Below are positions 35,608 to 53,087 of a DNA stretch of 64,000 nucleotides, one piece after another. Source of the stretch: Volvox africanus (lineage: Eukaryota > Chlorophyta > Chlorophyceae > Chlamydomonadales > Volvocaceae); contig BSDZ01000003.1 in assembly GCA_030268105.1 (NCBI GenBank), forward strand, positions 4,030,001 to 4,094,000. Direction: 5' to 3'. Below the pieces are notes generated by a model. The model worked only from the letters and a program-made list of their open reading frames with translations, was not told the origin of the DNA and did no database searches. Numbering within the stretch: position 1 is the first letter of the stretch; the number at the start of each line of letters is the position of its first letter. A program made the translations under genes and the position numbers.

Positions 35608-38027
35608 AGTGGCGCGTGGCCAGGGGTTGGGAATCCGCAATGGTACTAAAGGGTTCTAGATTGAATGGTCGGATTCGATGATTCCCCGATACCACACCGA
35701 TATATGGTTGCAGGATAATGGTGCGTTGTGGGTTAGCCGTTCTGGGCAGAAGGCCGGAACAGTACCTGTGCGACGTGTACGAGAACGAGCACCGAGTTCT
35801 CACTGCGTGGAACTCACTCAACTAATCCGCTAAGCTGGTAGGGGAGCCTCCGGCAGTTGACATGAGGGTGAGGTCCTACAGTAAGAAAGAGCGGATGGAT
35901 TGAATTGATAAGGGAGTCCGTGCTTGTGTGGTATTCCACTCCCGAACGCGTGGATGCGTGGATGCGTGGATGCATTGGAAACTCTGGTTTTTATGTCAGC
36001 AAGTGCAGGTCATGGGGTAGGGCTTAGAATGAATATGAAAAGGGGGTCCTGTTGGAGCTTCCATACACCTTTCCCAAATTCAGCGCCGCCGTGCTGTTGG
36101 GTGAGGCGTGGGGCAGTGCTGAGGGGTGCGAAGAGATTTGGAGGCGGAGTGCGCATGAGTGCGAACATGTAAGGCCAGGATGGAGGGCACTTGCTGCAGG
36201 GGCCGGAGTCTGCCGGAGTGGCCTGGTGGCTTGTGCGCACCCGAAGCGTCAGGGTACATGCGTACTGGTGTGGGGGTTGGGTGGTATGGGGGCCATATGG
36301 GTGGGCGGTGATTATTTGCCAGGTATGAAAACCTGCTTTGGCGACTATCTCCAAGGAGCCGGCGGCTGGTAGGGTAGTTCCACTTGCGGGTCACCTGCTC
36401 GCTGGTACCCAGGTACCCAGGATGTGCGTGTTTTAGGTGGACGGAAGACTTTGTCACACAACTGGGGGCACCTCGGCTCGCCGCGGCATGACGGCACGAG
36501 CATGTCGCCCGTTGCGGGATGAGGGTATGGGAAGAATGCGGCGCTGGGGCTTTCCGCCGGATTTCGCGCCGCCAGGGATCCCGGCAAAGGGCGGTTCCTG
36601 TGGATGTTGTCGGTCATGAAAGTGTTCGCCCTGAAGAGTCTACGTGACCGTGTATTTGACGGGGAGAGGGCTGGGGAACGGGACGGGTATGGACATATAT
36701 CTTAGCAAATGCGGGACAAAGTGGTGGCGGCCAAACAGAGCAGCGGTGGAAACAAGGGTAGGGTGAGGCTCGTGAAGGCGCTCCTGCCGCCCCATGAGGC
36801 ACAGCACTGAGGCAGCCTTGGGCACGCTTTGGATGTCATAATGGGGCTTCGGATGTTGATAGGATCGCTAGGGGTAGCAACTGTAGGAGTGCGACTCGGT
36901 GCTAAGAGCTTATGGGTGGAGCACCCCCTGCGGTGGATTGGCTTTAGTGGTATGATGTGCAAGGTACGCGGGCGTGTTTTTGGTATTGTGGAGACAGCGC
37001 CCTCCCCTTGGATCGCAGGCTAGACAATCGCTGACCCATCCATCGCCATGAAATTGGACAAATGCATGTAACGGATAAGTGTTCCTGTGCAGTTGCCACT
37101 GAGTTAATGACTTAACACTTTTGCGACCGAGCGGTTTACTGTACGATACACGTGCACATTACAAGGATATTGTAAGAGGATTCTGTGGGAAAACTTGATA
37201 CCTAAATTGCAGCATAGGCGCGTTCAGTGAGGACTGTCATAAACGCGATCTGACCGTATTTGCTCGTACATCGCTCGTTTCAGTTGTTACCGCTAACGAA
37301 ATGGGGCATCCGAAGAATGCGGTGCGTACTCGTTGAAAATCCAATGGGCATGCGAACGGTGCATAGTCATTTCGATGTGCACTTCGTCGCGCATCCCCAT
37401 GGTACGTATGGCTCCCAAAATAGAACTGGGATTCTACTTAGATCAGGCCAATGTTCATCGATCAATGATAAACATTCACAGCATACTTTCATGCCATAAG
37501 GAACGGAACCAATATCAGTATGACTTGAAGGCTAAGACATCTACCTATTATGGGGCCATAAGCTGCTCAGCAATAGACGTCAGCATTTTTGGCGTTCCCA
37601 ACGTGCTGTTTTTTGGACAAATCCTCCTGGCTGCACGTAAAACAGCGCGTGCTACATGCATAATCTTTTTCCCTGCGAGAATTGTGGCGCAAGGCAACAA
37701 CCCGATCCGCCCCTTCAAAATGCAGGGTGCAAACTGAGGCTTGGACACACTCGCACTCATGTGATGGCATCCCTGATGCAGCGACAAAATCATAAATCCG
37801 ATGCCAGCATGTCCCTAAGTCGTACATCGGACGTGTAACCGGCAACGACCCCATTCATCCTTCGTATCTTGTTCCAACCATCTAAGTTGCCATTATCGCC
37901 ACATTCAACGTGATAGTGAAAGTGCAACATGAGAACACCAAGTGCGTCAAAATCAAGAGCCTAACCAGTACCCGCATTTCACGCCTACGTTGATCTGCAC
38001 AAATATATCACCCCTCGAAGCCCTACG
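35608..38027. other. spacer with no recognised gene
   Basis: Contains the LepA 3' UTR, a short tandem repeat of GCGTGGAT units (about 35948-35972), and 3' sequence of the minus-strand gene at 38028. Open frames here lack family resemblance or consistent splicing. Confidence 0.5.
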
Positions 38028-38495
38028 TTACTCCTTGGTTGCCGCAGCTTCCAGCTCCTCTTCCACCTTTTGCTGTGGTCGGGGGATTCGGCGCGGTCCC
38101 TTGTACGGGTTCACAATTGGCGAGTCATGCCCGGGTAGTGTCCGCGTCCAGCTGTAAATGTTGTTATTCACAAAACCCTTCCAGCGCCGGTAACCGGCAC
38201 AAAATTCTGCCGCCCGGCGCTCGTTGGGTAACAATTGGGACGGCCCTCTCCCATACATCTCCAGTGAAGCCGCCTCCACCTTCGCGAAGAGGTCCACGAC
38301 GCATAGGAGTGAAGGAAGGGAACCGGCATCAGGGTATAATTGACATACCGTAGCCACATTTAAGATTTTACGAACCTGCTTGCCGTTCGGCATCACAATT
38401 GCTGCGCCTGCCGCGACCGTCCCGGCGATGCCAAGCGTCACCCGCACGCCAATGTCATTGAAGGCGCCTAGAATTTTGGAAGAATCTAGGTTCAT
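38028..38495 (-). CDS. small protein of unknown function
   Basis: An uninterrupted frame of 155 codons starts MNLDSSKILGAFNDIGVRVT. A glycine/alanine-rich hydrophobic stretch follows (LGIAGTVAAGAAIVMPNG), then a charged middle (EMYGRGPSQLLPNERRAAEF) and an acidic tail (VEEELEAAATKE). A possible 69-base in-frame intron (GTATGTCAAT ... GCGAAG, about 38276-38348) would remove 23 residues. I do not recognise the family. The hydrophobic N-terminal segment could be one membrane helix. The gene is divergent from the PQBP1-like gene, 302 bases apart, which supports it being real. Confidence 0.6.
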   Translation of the reverse strand: MNLDSSKILGAFNDIGVRVTLGIAGTVAAGAAIVMPNGKQVRKILNVATVCQLYPDAGSLPSLLCVVDLFAKVEAASLEMYGRGPSQLLPNERRAAEFCAGYRRWKGFVNNNIYSWTRTLPGHDSPIVNPYKGPRRIPRPQQKVEEELEAAATKE

Positions 38496-38797
38496 CGTGA
38501 AGTCTGGTACAAATATGCGCTTGAGCTAGCTGGGCGCGAAAGCGCTCGGGGTTCAGAGTCCTACTAATACTTGCGGCGGCGTGTGAAATGACTACTTTTC
38601 AGTAGATCTTCTTGCAGCCTATCCAGTGATTCCTGAGAAAAAATATGATGTGCGAATGTGGTCGATTTTGTGGAATCCTTTTAGACGAGGAGTTTTCAGA
38701 CCTTGCCGTACGAACTACCCCAAGTGACATTAGCAAACGGGAATCTTCCCATTATCATGATATATGACGCTAATGCATCATTAAATCTTCCCTGAAA
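38496..38797. promoter_or_regulatory. divergent promoter region
   Basis: 302 bases between the starts of the orphan minus-strand gene and the PQBP1-like gene. It must hold both promoters; no specific element is identified. Confidence 0.5.
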
Positions 38798-38854
38798 ATG
38801 GAGGGCATTGGGCGTGGTCGGGGTGCGGTAATTCCCGCATGGTTACAGCAACAA

Positions 38855-38886
<32 letters not shown>

Positions 38887-41800
38887 CAACGGGATAGGTC
38901 ACAATGCTGAAGTCTCAGGTTTCGGTCAACCTTCCGACGCACTGTTGTCGGAGCGATACGGAGATGCGCTTGTTGGATTGGACGACGCGACCCAGCGGAC
39001 ACTGATGGAGCAACAGGAAGAAGAGGTTCGGCAAGCGGCATTCCGGTAAGCGCTGCATTGGCGGGGTGTCAGCAACCTGCGTTATCTTAGCACGCCCGTG
39101 TATGCGGACAGAACCTGGGGCACATGTCCTCTCCCGTAAAGCGCAGGTCTAACAAGAGACATGAGAGGGATGAGGACTCGGCCTCTAATATGCACGACGC
39201 AGCCCAACTCAAGGTACGCGAGAGATAATATTCTTGCTGGGGCCTTCCGGTTTCCCACGATGCCTGCAATGAGGCCTCTTCGCTCCGGAATAGGACGAGT
39301 TCCAATTCAATCTGGCTGCATCTCAACCTTTAAGTAGCCGGGCCATTCCTTACCGCTGCATTGTTTTTTTTCCAACGCCCTGTCTTGAGCATGGACATCA
39401 CGGTTTCTATGGTACACCCCAGGACAAGCTGCTCAAGTTGTCCCACGACTTTCATAGCCAACAGCAACAACACCAGGTGCCGGGAAGCAGTAGGGGCCAA
39501 GACGGTGGTGCCCCGGGTCCCACTGGCTCCGTGCTCCCAGCCCCGGTTGCATCGGCAGCACAGCGGGGCGCGGGGGACTGGACCAACTACCAGCCCCCCA
39601 GTGCAGTGTTGGCAGCCATTGCAGCCAAATCAGGGCCCCCAGGGCCGCCAAGGCCGCCAGGTACGGGGGCTGCTCCGGGCTGGTAAGGACATTTGCAGAC
39701 CAGACAGCCTAGGCGTTAGGAGTTCAACAAGTCGGTGCTGTATTGCGCACCTGACGCTACGGCCCGTGTCATTGTTGCAGCTCTCATTGGGAAGGTTATC
39801 CCTCTTGGGATGCCATGTTTGCCGATGTTGGTCTACTGAGTGGTGTCCGACCGCCTTGAAAGTATGAGAATATGCCTGGGCCTGGACCTAGACCTGGACC
39901 TTCTAGAGGTAATAAACACCTGCACTTGCACTTGGGGCTGTATTGGTCCAAATGCACCAGACGATGGGCATGCTGCCAGGTGGCGCTGCTGTCGACACCA
40001 TTGATGGCTTCCAATTGAATCTCTATTGCCTTCTTCCCGTTTGGTGAGAGACACCCCTTTGTGCGCACATTCCCTCTTGATGGGCTTCCGCAGGTCCGCC
40101 GCCGCTGCCCAGGCCGCCGGGGCCACCCCTGCCGCCGCGACTGCCTGGACCGCCGCCCGGACCCCCAAAACCACCTGGACCGCCGCCGCAGGTCCCACCG
40201 GCAGCCTCTGGAGCAAGCTCGGCGCCTTCAATAGCGTTGGGCGCCTCTGACAGAGCGCTGCTCGAATCTGGATCTGCGCTTGCATTCAGACCTATAACCG
40301 GCGGAGCCGACGTATCCACCCGTTCGGGTTCTGTCCCTCTCCCGGGAATGGGGGGCCCCGGGGGCTACATCTCAGCAGATGACGACGAGGCACCACCGGG
40401 CACCACCCTGCCACCACCGCCGCGCCTGCATCCAGCTGCTGCTGCTGCTGCTGAAGCCCATCCTGCCGAGCCAGCTAAGCCTGATCTGCCACCGGCATTG
40501 AAGGCCCGCCTCCTGGCCCGTGGCCTGCTACCAAACCAGGGTCAGGGCCCGAGCCTTGCTGTGGGACAGGGACAGCAGGGCGCGGTGGAGGGCAAGCCGG
40601 CGGCGGCTGCCCACTATGCTGCCCCACCCCAGCCTCCGCAGCCGTCGCTGCAAGATGAGCCACTGCTGCCCGGATGGTACGAAACGGTGGACCCACGGCA
40701 TGGCCGGCCATACTACTACAACCCTACAACAGGTAGGTGTTATATCAGCCAATTGGCGTCAGTCTCCAGGGAATTCAATTTACGATTTAGCAATCGTTAT
40801 TTCGCCGTCGTGCAAGGAGGTGGCTATTTCCCTCAGTATACGTGTGAAGCCCAGCCTTGCCGGCGTGTTGGCATCATGGGAATCAAAAATTGAGAGATCC
40901 CGTTGCGTGCTTGCCACGCGGCGTATTAATTGAAAGGGCTCAGCAGCTTGGGATTATCTTAAACGATATGCAAAGTAAAAAAACTGCGTCCCTGTCCACG
41001 CTTGCGTTACAAGGTTGCGTTGTCGTGTGCCGCATCGCGGTATCTCCCTATCTGCCCTCCCCTGCGCTTCCCTGCTGCCTCAGGAGAACGAGTGTGGCTA
41101 CGCCCCATCAAGTCCCTGCCCCGGGGCTGGACCTGGGCGATGGACCCATCCACCGGGGTGACCTACTTTTACTGCCCAGCCACAGGTACGAAGCGGAAGC
41201 TGTCGGCTGCTGCCCCTTCTGCGGCAGTTACGGGCATGGCTTAACCCGATGGGGGGTTTGCAACCCTTCTTCTTAAGGTTGGGTGGTGTCAAGGGATTGG
41301 TTTACGTGGCAACCAGCCCCACGTACTCGTCGTCCAGGAGTTGGATTACATATGTGTGCATATACATGTTTGTAAGAGGGGCGTTATACGACGGACCTCG
41401 TATATATGGGTTGTGTTACCTAAGTTGCGATATGGGGGCGGGCTGCATGACTTTACAGCTGTTGGCCCCGGTCCCCTTGTGATGGAAGCAAGAAATGGGC
41501 TGTTGCGATATTTTCAAGTTAGCATACGGGTGCGCTCCGTGATTTCGTTGCTGACCAGCCGTTCTTCACCTGCTCTGGCCTCGTGCCACGTGATGAACAT
41601 GAACCCCTCCATCCGTGCAGGCGAACGCACCTGGATCAGACCCGTCAGCAGGGACTTCATACCCTCGCCCTCGTTCCTGGGAGCGCGGCCGGGCTACGTA
41701 TTCAAGAGGGGCGCGCAGGTGTGCGCGCGTGGATGCAGTCCATTTTGTTAAATCCCAGGGACCAAACGAATGATGCAATTACCCAGCTACTACTGTATAA

Positions 41801-43025
41801 ATGCATAAGTTGCGGGTAGGCATAAGCGTGAATTGATGGTAACGACATAATAACGCGTGACTGAAAGTTGTGCATAACATTCGAGAAGTCGTTACCGCTG
41901 CTGAAATGTTGACCATGCAATTCTGTTGCGGCGGGTCGTCTGCCCCGTCCATGTTACTTGCGCTACAACGCCTCCTTGCATGCGCAAGTTAATATTTGGG
42001 TGCACGAACGAGTGATGTGTATTGGGGAGGGAGTTCTTCTGCGATATCGGCCGCAAGCTAAGCGGCGAGGACGCTGAGGGGTAGACCTTACGCTATGACG
42101 TGCCCCCGAAGGAAGAATATGTAATAAAAAAAGTGAGAAAATTAAATATTACTGTCGTGCAACTAAAGGTAAAACTCGCTTCACTCGTTTCGCCGTCCAC
42201 CTCCTGGACCTCACTCACATACTCCGGCGGAAATCCTCGTTCCTACTTATCGTTAGGGGGTGGGCTATTACGTGGACGACCCAGACCGGGCGTTGGCTGA
42301 GTTCCTGGAGGCGCAGCGGGCGGCCCCAGGCGGCCTTATTGGGCCGGAGCTGCGTGGCGGCGGTGAGGAGGGTGAGGAAGGCCCAGGGCCGGGAGGCTCG
42401 CGCAAGAGCCGGATGGAGGCCATTGCGGAGCAGCAGCGGCTGCGCAACGAGGCGCGGGGCCGAGTGGCCAAGAAGGCGGGGCAGGAGGAGGAGCTCGACC
42501 CCATGGACCCGGTAGGGCGTCGGAAGTCAGGGAGAGATCTGTTGGGGTCCGTTTGGTGGACAACACTCGGCACTCTGGCATGCTGGTGGGACAGGACGTC
42601 AGTTAGGATTGGCAGGGCAACGGACCAGTTGGAGTAAGCCCGGCAGCACCGGACATCTACATGATGCATATGCTATTCTCACCAGCTCGTACCCGTTACT
42701 GAGTGCAGGACATCACAGTGTTTCCGTTTCTCTACTACCCTTTACTTCGCTTTGTGCCCTTTACCCGGACATCTCCCTCATCTTTTGATTTCCCGACACC
42801 AGTCCCTCCCGCACACTTGCATTCTACCTTCGCTCTTCTCAACCCCTCCCCCAGGCTGCTTACTCGGATGCCCCCCGGGGCACCTGGTCCACTGGTCTGG
42901 AGGGAGCACAGCCCTCCGCCGCGGACACCACCGCAGGAGGGCCCCTCTTCCAGTCGCGGCCCTATCCTGCCCCAGGCTCTGTACTGCGGGCTAATAAGAA
43001 GGCGCTGGCGGGAGCTGGCAAGTAG
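38798..43025 (+). CDS. PQBP1: PQBP1-like splicing protein with two WW domains
   Basis: Nuclear, mostly disordered spliceosome-associated protein that binds the U5 15-kDa protein through its C-terminus. Exons: 38798-39045, 39147-39213, 39388-39660, 39862-39908, 40094-40732, 41084-41185, 41621-41718, 42257-42511, 42855-43025 (about 632 residues). In order they encode a polyglutamine run near residue 17, a Pro/Gly-rich middle ([19 protein letters not shown]), WW domain 1 ([20 protein letters not shown]), WW domain 2 ([20 protein letters not shown]), then [18 protein letters not shown], a basic helix, and the diagnostic C-terminus [17 protein letters not shown] ... [16 protein letters not shown]. 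Human PQBP1 is 265 residues with one WW. Stop 43023-43025; TGTAA follows at 43073. Confidence 0.92.
38847..38885 (+). repeat. CAG/CAA polyglutamine-coding tract
   Basis: Mixed CAA and CAG codons encode 13 glutamines in exon 1 of the PQBP1-like gene. Confidence 0.9.
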
Positions 43026-43072
43026 AATCGTGGATGCAATTCGGTGCAAACGCCTGAGCGCCCTTACTGCTG

Positions 43073-43077
43073 TGTAA
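43073..43077 (+). promoter_or_regulatory. TGTAA polyadenylation signal
   Basis: TGTAA 48 bases after the PQBP1-like stop codon. Confidence 0.55.
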
Positions 43078-45383
<2,306 letters not shown>

Positions 45384-47799
45384 TCAGTCCTTGAACTTTA
45401 GCAAGGCCACTAGCGATAGGTGGTCCGATGGAAAGGCGCCGTTAGGGATAGGCGGGAACTCGACATCAGATACCGGGTCGCGTATGGTGTCGTACGAGCC
45501 GAGAGGCAGGTCGTACGGGAAATCCAACGTACTTTCCACGTCGAAATGCTGAGGCGAGACGAAGATGTAATCTAGGCAGCCGGCGAAGGTGGTGGTGCGG
45601 GTTGTGAGGGGCGGCTCCCTACGAGGGTGGTCGAAGCGAGGGCCCATTCGCTGACCTGGCAGGGTGCTAAGGGAGATGGTCCAGGTCAGCAAAGCTTCCC
45701 CCCCTTTCCGGCATGCGAGCGCACGTATAACGAGAGGAGCTGCTATATGCATGGCTAGCAACGTCACACAAAGCCGTCCTGAGAGTACGAACTTGAAAGG
45801 CTCCGAAGCCTTACCACAGGCTGAAATCTGCAACTCAATCCCGTATTGGCAATTCAAGACCACAAACCGTCACGCGGCAACCCAGCACCCGTTACCCGTT
45901 ACACCTGGCCCCGATTGGGTTTCCTTTGCGCCGCTGACTCAGACCCAACACAGCCCGCCACCCCCTCCCCCGCACAGGGTCACCTCACCTGCCATTGGCC
46001 AGGCAGTACGCAGAGGCCAGACGGAGGCCGGCCGTGGTCAGGTCCAGTCCGCGGAAGTCCGTGTTGCTGGTCTCCCCGAGTCGTCGGCGGGACGCGGGGT
46101 GGTCGGGATGGTCGGTCGGAAGTGATCCGCGGGTGAGTAACGTGTACACGCCGCTGACCAGGCCATCCCGTCCTGGGGGGATCTGGCGCCGATGTGGGAA
46201 AGGGTTTTAGCTATAGCGGGTTAAGCAGAAGAGGAATGGATTGCAGCAGAAGGGTCTGTCCGTCTGTCCGTCTGCCCACCTGTCTGTCTGCGTCTGTCTG
46301 TGCTGCATGATATTGCAGGTGGCCGCTGCATCTTGCATAACTTCGGACGAACGGCTCCAGCCGAGCCGATGAACAACAACCATGACTACCACACTTTTCA
46401 CAAATCATCGTCGGGCACTAGCTACAGCTTAACAAACTTAACGTCCATGGCAGTTCAGTCCATGGCAGTTACCGCATGCCGGAGCTTGCCAGCTAGGCGG
46501 CGCCCGACGGGTGCGGTACCTTGGGGTCAAACACGTCGGGCACCCGCTTGTGGCTGAGGCTATTGAAATCCCCCGATAGCACCACCGGCACCTCCTCCAC
46601 CACGCCGGCGTCCCCGGCAGGCCCCGACCCGTTGCCGCCTCGCGCATGGCGCTGCAGGAAGGCCGCCATCTCCTGGCAGAGCACCGCCGCCTGCAGGAAC
46701 GAGACGGCATCCAACCAGAGGTACATGCGCGGCAAGCAGCAGGGGGCATGTGATGCGATCGGAGTGGGTCGTAAAGCTGCACACCTGACCACAGGAGCTC
46801 ATGACCGGTGACGGATCTCCTGATTCAGATTCCGTAGCCCGAAGCACCTACCCCTATTAACAACGGCGGCACCAGGTTCCGAGATACCATAAGCCCCGCA
46901 TACGCCCCTCCCATAGCTTTTAGGGCTTTAGGGTTTTGGGGTTCGGGTTTATGAAAAGCAGTTGCGCCAAGCACCAGCGCACTTTCCTCCATCTAGACGA
47001 CCGACTGGGGACGCGTAGAGGTGGTATTACCAGGAACACGTGCGCACGTAAGCAGTCAACAATCGACAAAGACATCGTTTTTTCCCGGCCTGATACTAGG
47101 TCTGCAAGTGTCCTTATGCCTAGTCCCCCAGCCAGACTGCAAATAGTTCTGTATAATGATTTCTTTTCCCGCTTTCAGCCAGACCGATTAACACGTACCG
47201 CACTAAGGTTTCAGCCGCTGTTGGGAGGATACATTTCATCGCGGTCTGGGCCGCTTGTGTCAATTTAGTTCTACCTGAGTTATTTTCACTTCCAATTGTG
47301 CGAAATGGAATAGCACTTTTTGGACGGGAACAGCCGCCTACGTCGCCAAGAACCCCGTGTGCCAAGACTGATGGTATGACTAATCGTATGGCTGGTACAG
47401 TTTGCATCCTGGGCTTCAGCTTTCACCCTCTCTCTCCCGCGCGCTCTCCCCTCCCCTTTTCTCTGTCTCACACACACGCATCAACCCCATGTTCGAGTTG
47501 CCGTCTTTCGTTCCCCCTTTCCGCTTTCAGGTCCGCCTCATAATCCGAGCAAAACAGCGGGTTCCCCCACCGCCACATTGGCCCCGTCACTCCTCGCTGC
47601 ACCCACCTGAAACGACTTCACGTCCGGAAAGGCGGGGTTCCAGAACAGGTGCGTCACGGCCGCCAAGAGCAGCCGCTGCGTGGATCGGTGGCGCAGCAGC
47701 GCGAGGATGGCACCCTCACGACGACGAGAGAAAACACGCCAAAACTCATTATTTCCCCGGCCCCTCTTGCTACGACTGCTAGTACTACAACTGCTGCTA

Positions 47800-47849
<50 letters not shown>

Positions 47850-50063
47850 AGCGGCCCCTGGGGTATCCTCCAGCGATAAGGGCGAGGAGGACCTGGGGTC
47901 CGGCTCTTCGTCGAGTGAGGTCAAGTTGCCTGTCACCACCCCCGTCCGCGCCTCCGGCGGCACTGTCCCCGCATCCGATGCCGCTGTTGTAGCAACTCTG
48001 CCCCGATCCTTCTTCCTTTCTGCGTAGCTGCTGCCCAACTGTGCATCGCCATAGCTTATACCGCCACCACCGTTCAGCTCGTTTATACTACTACAACTAC
48101 TGCTGGTGCTAGTGCTGCTGGCGCTGGTGCTAGTGCTGCAACCGCCTTGCCCAGATATGTATGCCGAAACGGCTCCTGCCGGTGATGACGTCAGCACCCC
48201 GGACGATACTGCTACTGCTAAATTACTGCTGCCGTTGCAGCTCGTACATGGCTGAGACTGTGAGCCACAGGCCGCCATGATTTTCGCCGCCGTCCCCGCG
48301 ACCGTATCCGGCCCCCGCTCCGTCTCCGCGACCCGAGGCGCTGCACGGTCGTCATCCTCCCTGGTTTCGGGCTCCGCATCGGAATCACTGAACAGCAACG
48401 GTGAACCGCGGCCGGCCTCTAGCGGAAGCTGGTGCGGCACCGCAGGTACAACGGCGGCAGGTACTGCGCTGGCAGCAGCCGGGTCTGTCGTCACAGAAAG
48501 AGTAGCAGCTGCAGAAGCGGCTACGGACGTTCCTTCGCTGTCTTCGCTGTCGGATGAGGATAGCCATAACGACCCGGGCGCCGGCGGGTCGGTGGACACG
48601 GAGGAGAAGGTGAAGGAGCGCTGCTGCAGCAACTCGAAAACATCAGTCCGGTAGAACAGTGCTACACCCTCTGGAGGGCCCTGAAGATGGGGCACACAGA
48701 AGAACGGTGTGTCTGGTAGTGGTGTTGCTGATGGTGGTGATGGTGGCGTTGATGGCGTTGGTGTGGTGTCAGTTGGCGGTGCCGGTTGGCGGCGGTGTTG
48801 GCGGCGGTAAAAATGGTCGTGCGGTGATGTTGACAGTGGTGTTGGTTTTGGTGGTGTTGGTGATGTTGACAATCGGGAACGATTGAGATCATCTTCACAT
48901 TTAAAACATTCATAACCCGGGCTCCGCCGGGTCCTGGACCCGCGGGCTCCTGTAGCATGTGCGGCTCCCACGCCATTACCCTACCTGCACATTCTCGCCG
49001 TGCTGGCGGGCCAGGTAGTGACCCCGGTACCCCCGCTCTGCCAGCCATGGTTGCAACTCCCCCGTGAAAACCTCCGCTTCCACCTCCTATGTACGGAGCA
49101 GAGGGTGCAGCCAGAGGGACGCAACCATAGGAGGCGTGCAAGGAGGTCATGTGGGCCTTGGGCCTTGGACGTCAGCCCTCATACTCAACCGGGCTTTAGG
49201 TCATGACGGCCTCGGACTATCGCGAAGGTGTGCACACGTTTAATATCAGAAGCCTTAAAGCCTGATTACCATAGCCTATTCTCCATCCAGTCATTCTTCA
49301 TAGGCTTTTAAAACGCCATCAATTCTACGAAATCAAGGGGATCTTGACGCGACCCAAATGAATCGGGGTCCATTTCCTCCCGCCCTCACGATCTACGGGG
49401 GAGCATTATGCCATGAGGGTTATGTAGGAAAAAAGGACCTTCGTGGTGTAATATGTTCAATATAAATACATCGTTTACAACACAATTTTACAACTTGGCT
49501 GGCTCGGCCCTTCCCAATGGTTAGGATCCCACATCCCGTCCGCCAGGGCACCTCCAGAGTAGTGATCTCACTTGGGTGGACCCTATGGATTTCCTCTCGT
49601 GAGTATGGGTTGAATTCCAAAGATGGCAGCAGTATAATCCGTAAAGAGCATGGATCAGTACACACCTGAAGGCAGATGATGTCACTACAGTACGCCTCCA
49701 GCTCCTCAAACAGCAGCGCCTTCCTATAATCCCATCGAAGGTGGCGTGATGGGCAGTAGTTGTGCCGCCTGCGTCGCGGTGCGGTAAGAGCCTGCGTGAG
49801 TTGCAGGTTTGTCAGGGGGTTCGTACATGGCCCTGAACGCACACGCACCCGCTTTGTGCGTATTTTTGGGCCAAAATGTTGTAGGTCATGACATTGATGG
49901 TATCATGGGATCTAGTTGTTTTCTCTGCTGTTGTTTTCCCTGCTGCTGGGACAACGGGCTTAAAAACCATGCGGCTGCGTGCAAGACCTTTGCCGACATT
50001 GCTCAACGGCCGCACTATCCAATTTTTTGTATCAAATACTGTCATTTTTGTAATGATAGTCAT
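45384..50063 (-). CDS. CCR4-type exonuclease (EEP family) with serine-rich insert
   Basis: Metal-dependent endonuclease/exonuclease/phosphatase fold, CCR4/nocturnin branch, whose members shorten mRNA poly(A) tails. ATG at 50063; exon 1 reads DTINVMTYNILAQKYAQS. Exon 49666-49776 reads RWDYRKALLFEELEAYCSDI and ICLQ. The next (about 48987-49090) begins with the catalytic Glu (EVEAEVFTGELQPWL). Exon 47607-48681 opens GPPEGVALFYRTDVFEL and closes THLFWNPAFPDVKSFQ; between these lies about 280 residues of Ser/Ala/Asp-rich sequence. Exon 46520-46690 has VVLSGDFNSLSHKRVPDVF. An exon ending near 45990 has TDFRGLDLTTAGLRLASAYC. The last (45384 to about 45656) has AGCLDYIFVSPQHFDVE and PSDHLSLVALLKFKD. 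No LRR domain is seen, so it is not a full yeast-type CCR4; plant CCR4 homologues lacking LRR are the closest idea. Confidence 0.88.
46917..46949. repeat. telomere-like interstitial motif
   Basis: TTTTAGGGCTTTAGGGTTTTGG and adjoining bases resemble the TTTAGGG/TTTTAGGG telomere units of plants and volvocine algae, degenerate and only about three units, inside a CCR4-like intron. Confidence 0.4.
47801..47849. repeat. (CTG)n tract encoding polyserine on the minus strand
   Basis: Sixteen nearly pure CTG units on plus read as AGC (Ser) codons in the minus-strand CCR4-like exon. The pure codon run suggests recent slippage. Confidence 0.95.
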
Positions 50064-50414
50064 TCCATTTTTCGATCGACTTCTGGGTCACAGGCGCAAC
50101 ATTTGCATTGAGAAATAAGCAGAATCATAGCATGCAGGTGGTTACAACGTGAAGTTAAAATGATATTCAAATATAGTAATAAACATTGACATCATATGTC
50201 CATTAGTAAGGAACGCTCTACCCGCTGACCTTGCTCCGAATCTGACCGTGAACCTCCCACAATTTAAATACTGTTGTTCTTAAAATAAGGAGTAAGGAGT
50301 AGAAAATTAGCACATGGTGTAAGCAGAAAACATAATAAGTCTGTCCCCAACGCAATCCTTGATTATTTCCCCAACAGACATCGTGGCAGAACCCAGCGTA
50401 AGTGACACGCACCT
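50064..50414. promoter_or_regulatory. divergent promoter region
   Basis: 351 AT-rich bases between the CCR4-like start (minus) and the SEC14-like start (plus). No specific element is identified. Confidence 0.5.

Positions 50415-53087
<2,673 letters not shown>

Noticed and set aside
35608..38027. A possible extra gene in the 2.4 kb spacer
   Set aside because: Only short frames in conflicting strands, with no consistent splice sites.
47538..48971. Reading the 477-codon minus-strand frame as a separate gene
   Set aside because: Its middle is an exon of the CCR4-like gene (acceptor at 48681, donor at 47607); the ends are intron sequence.
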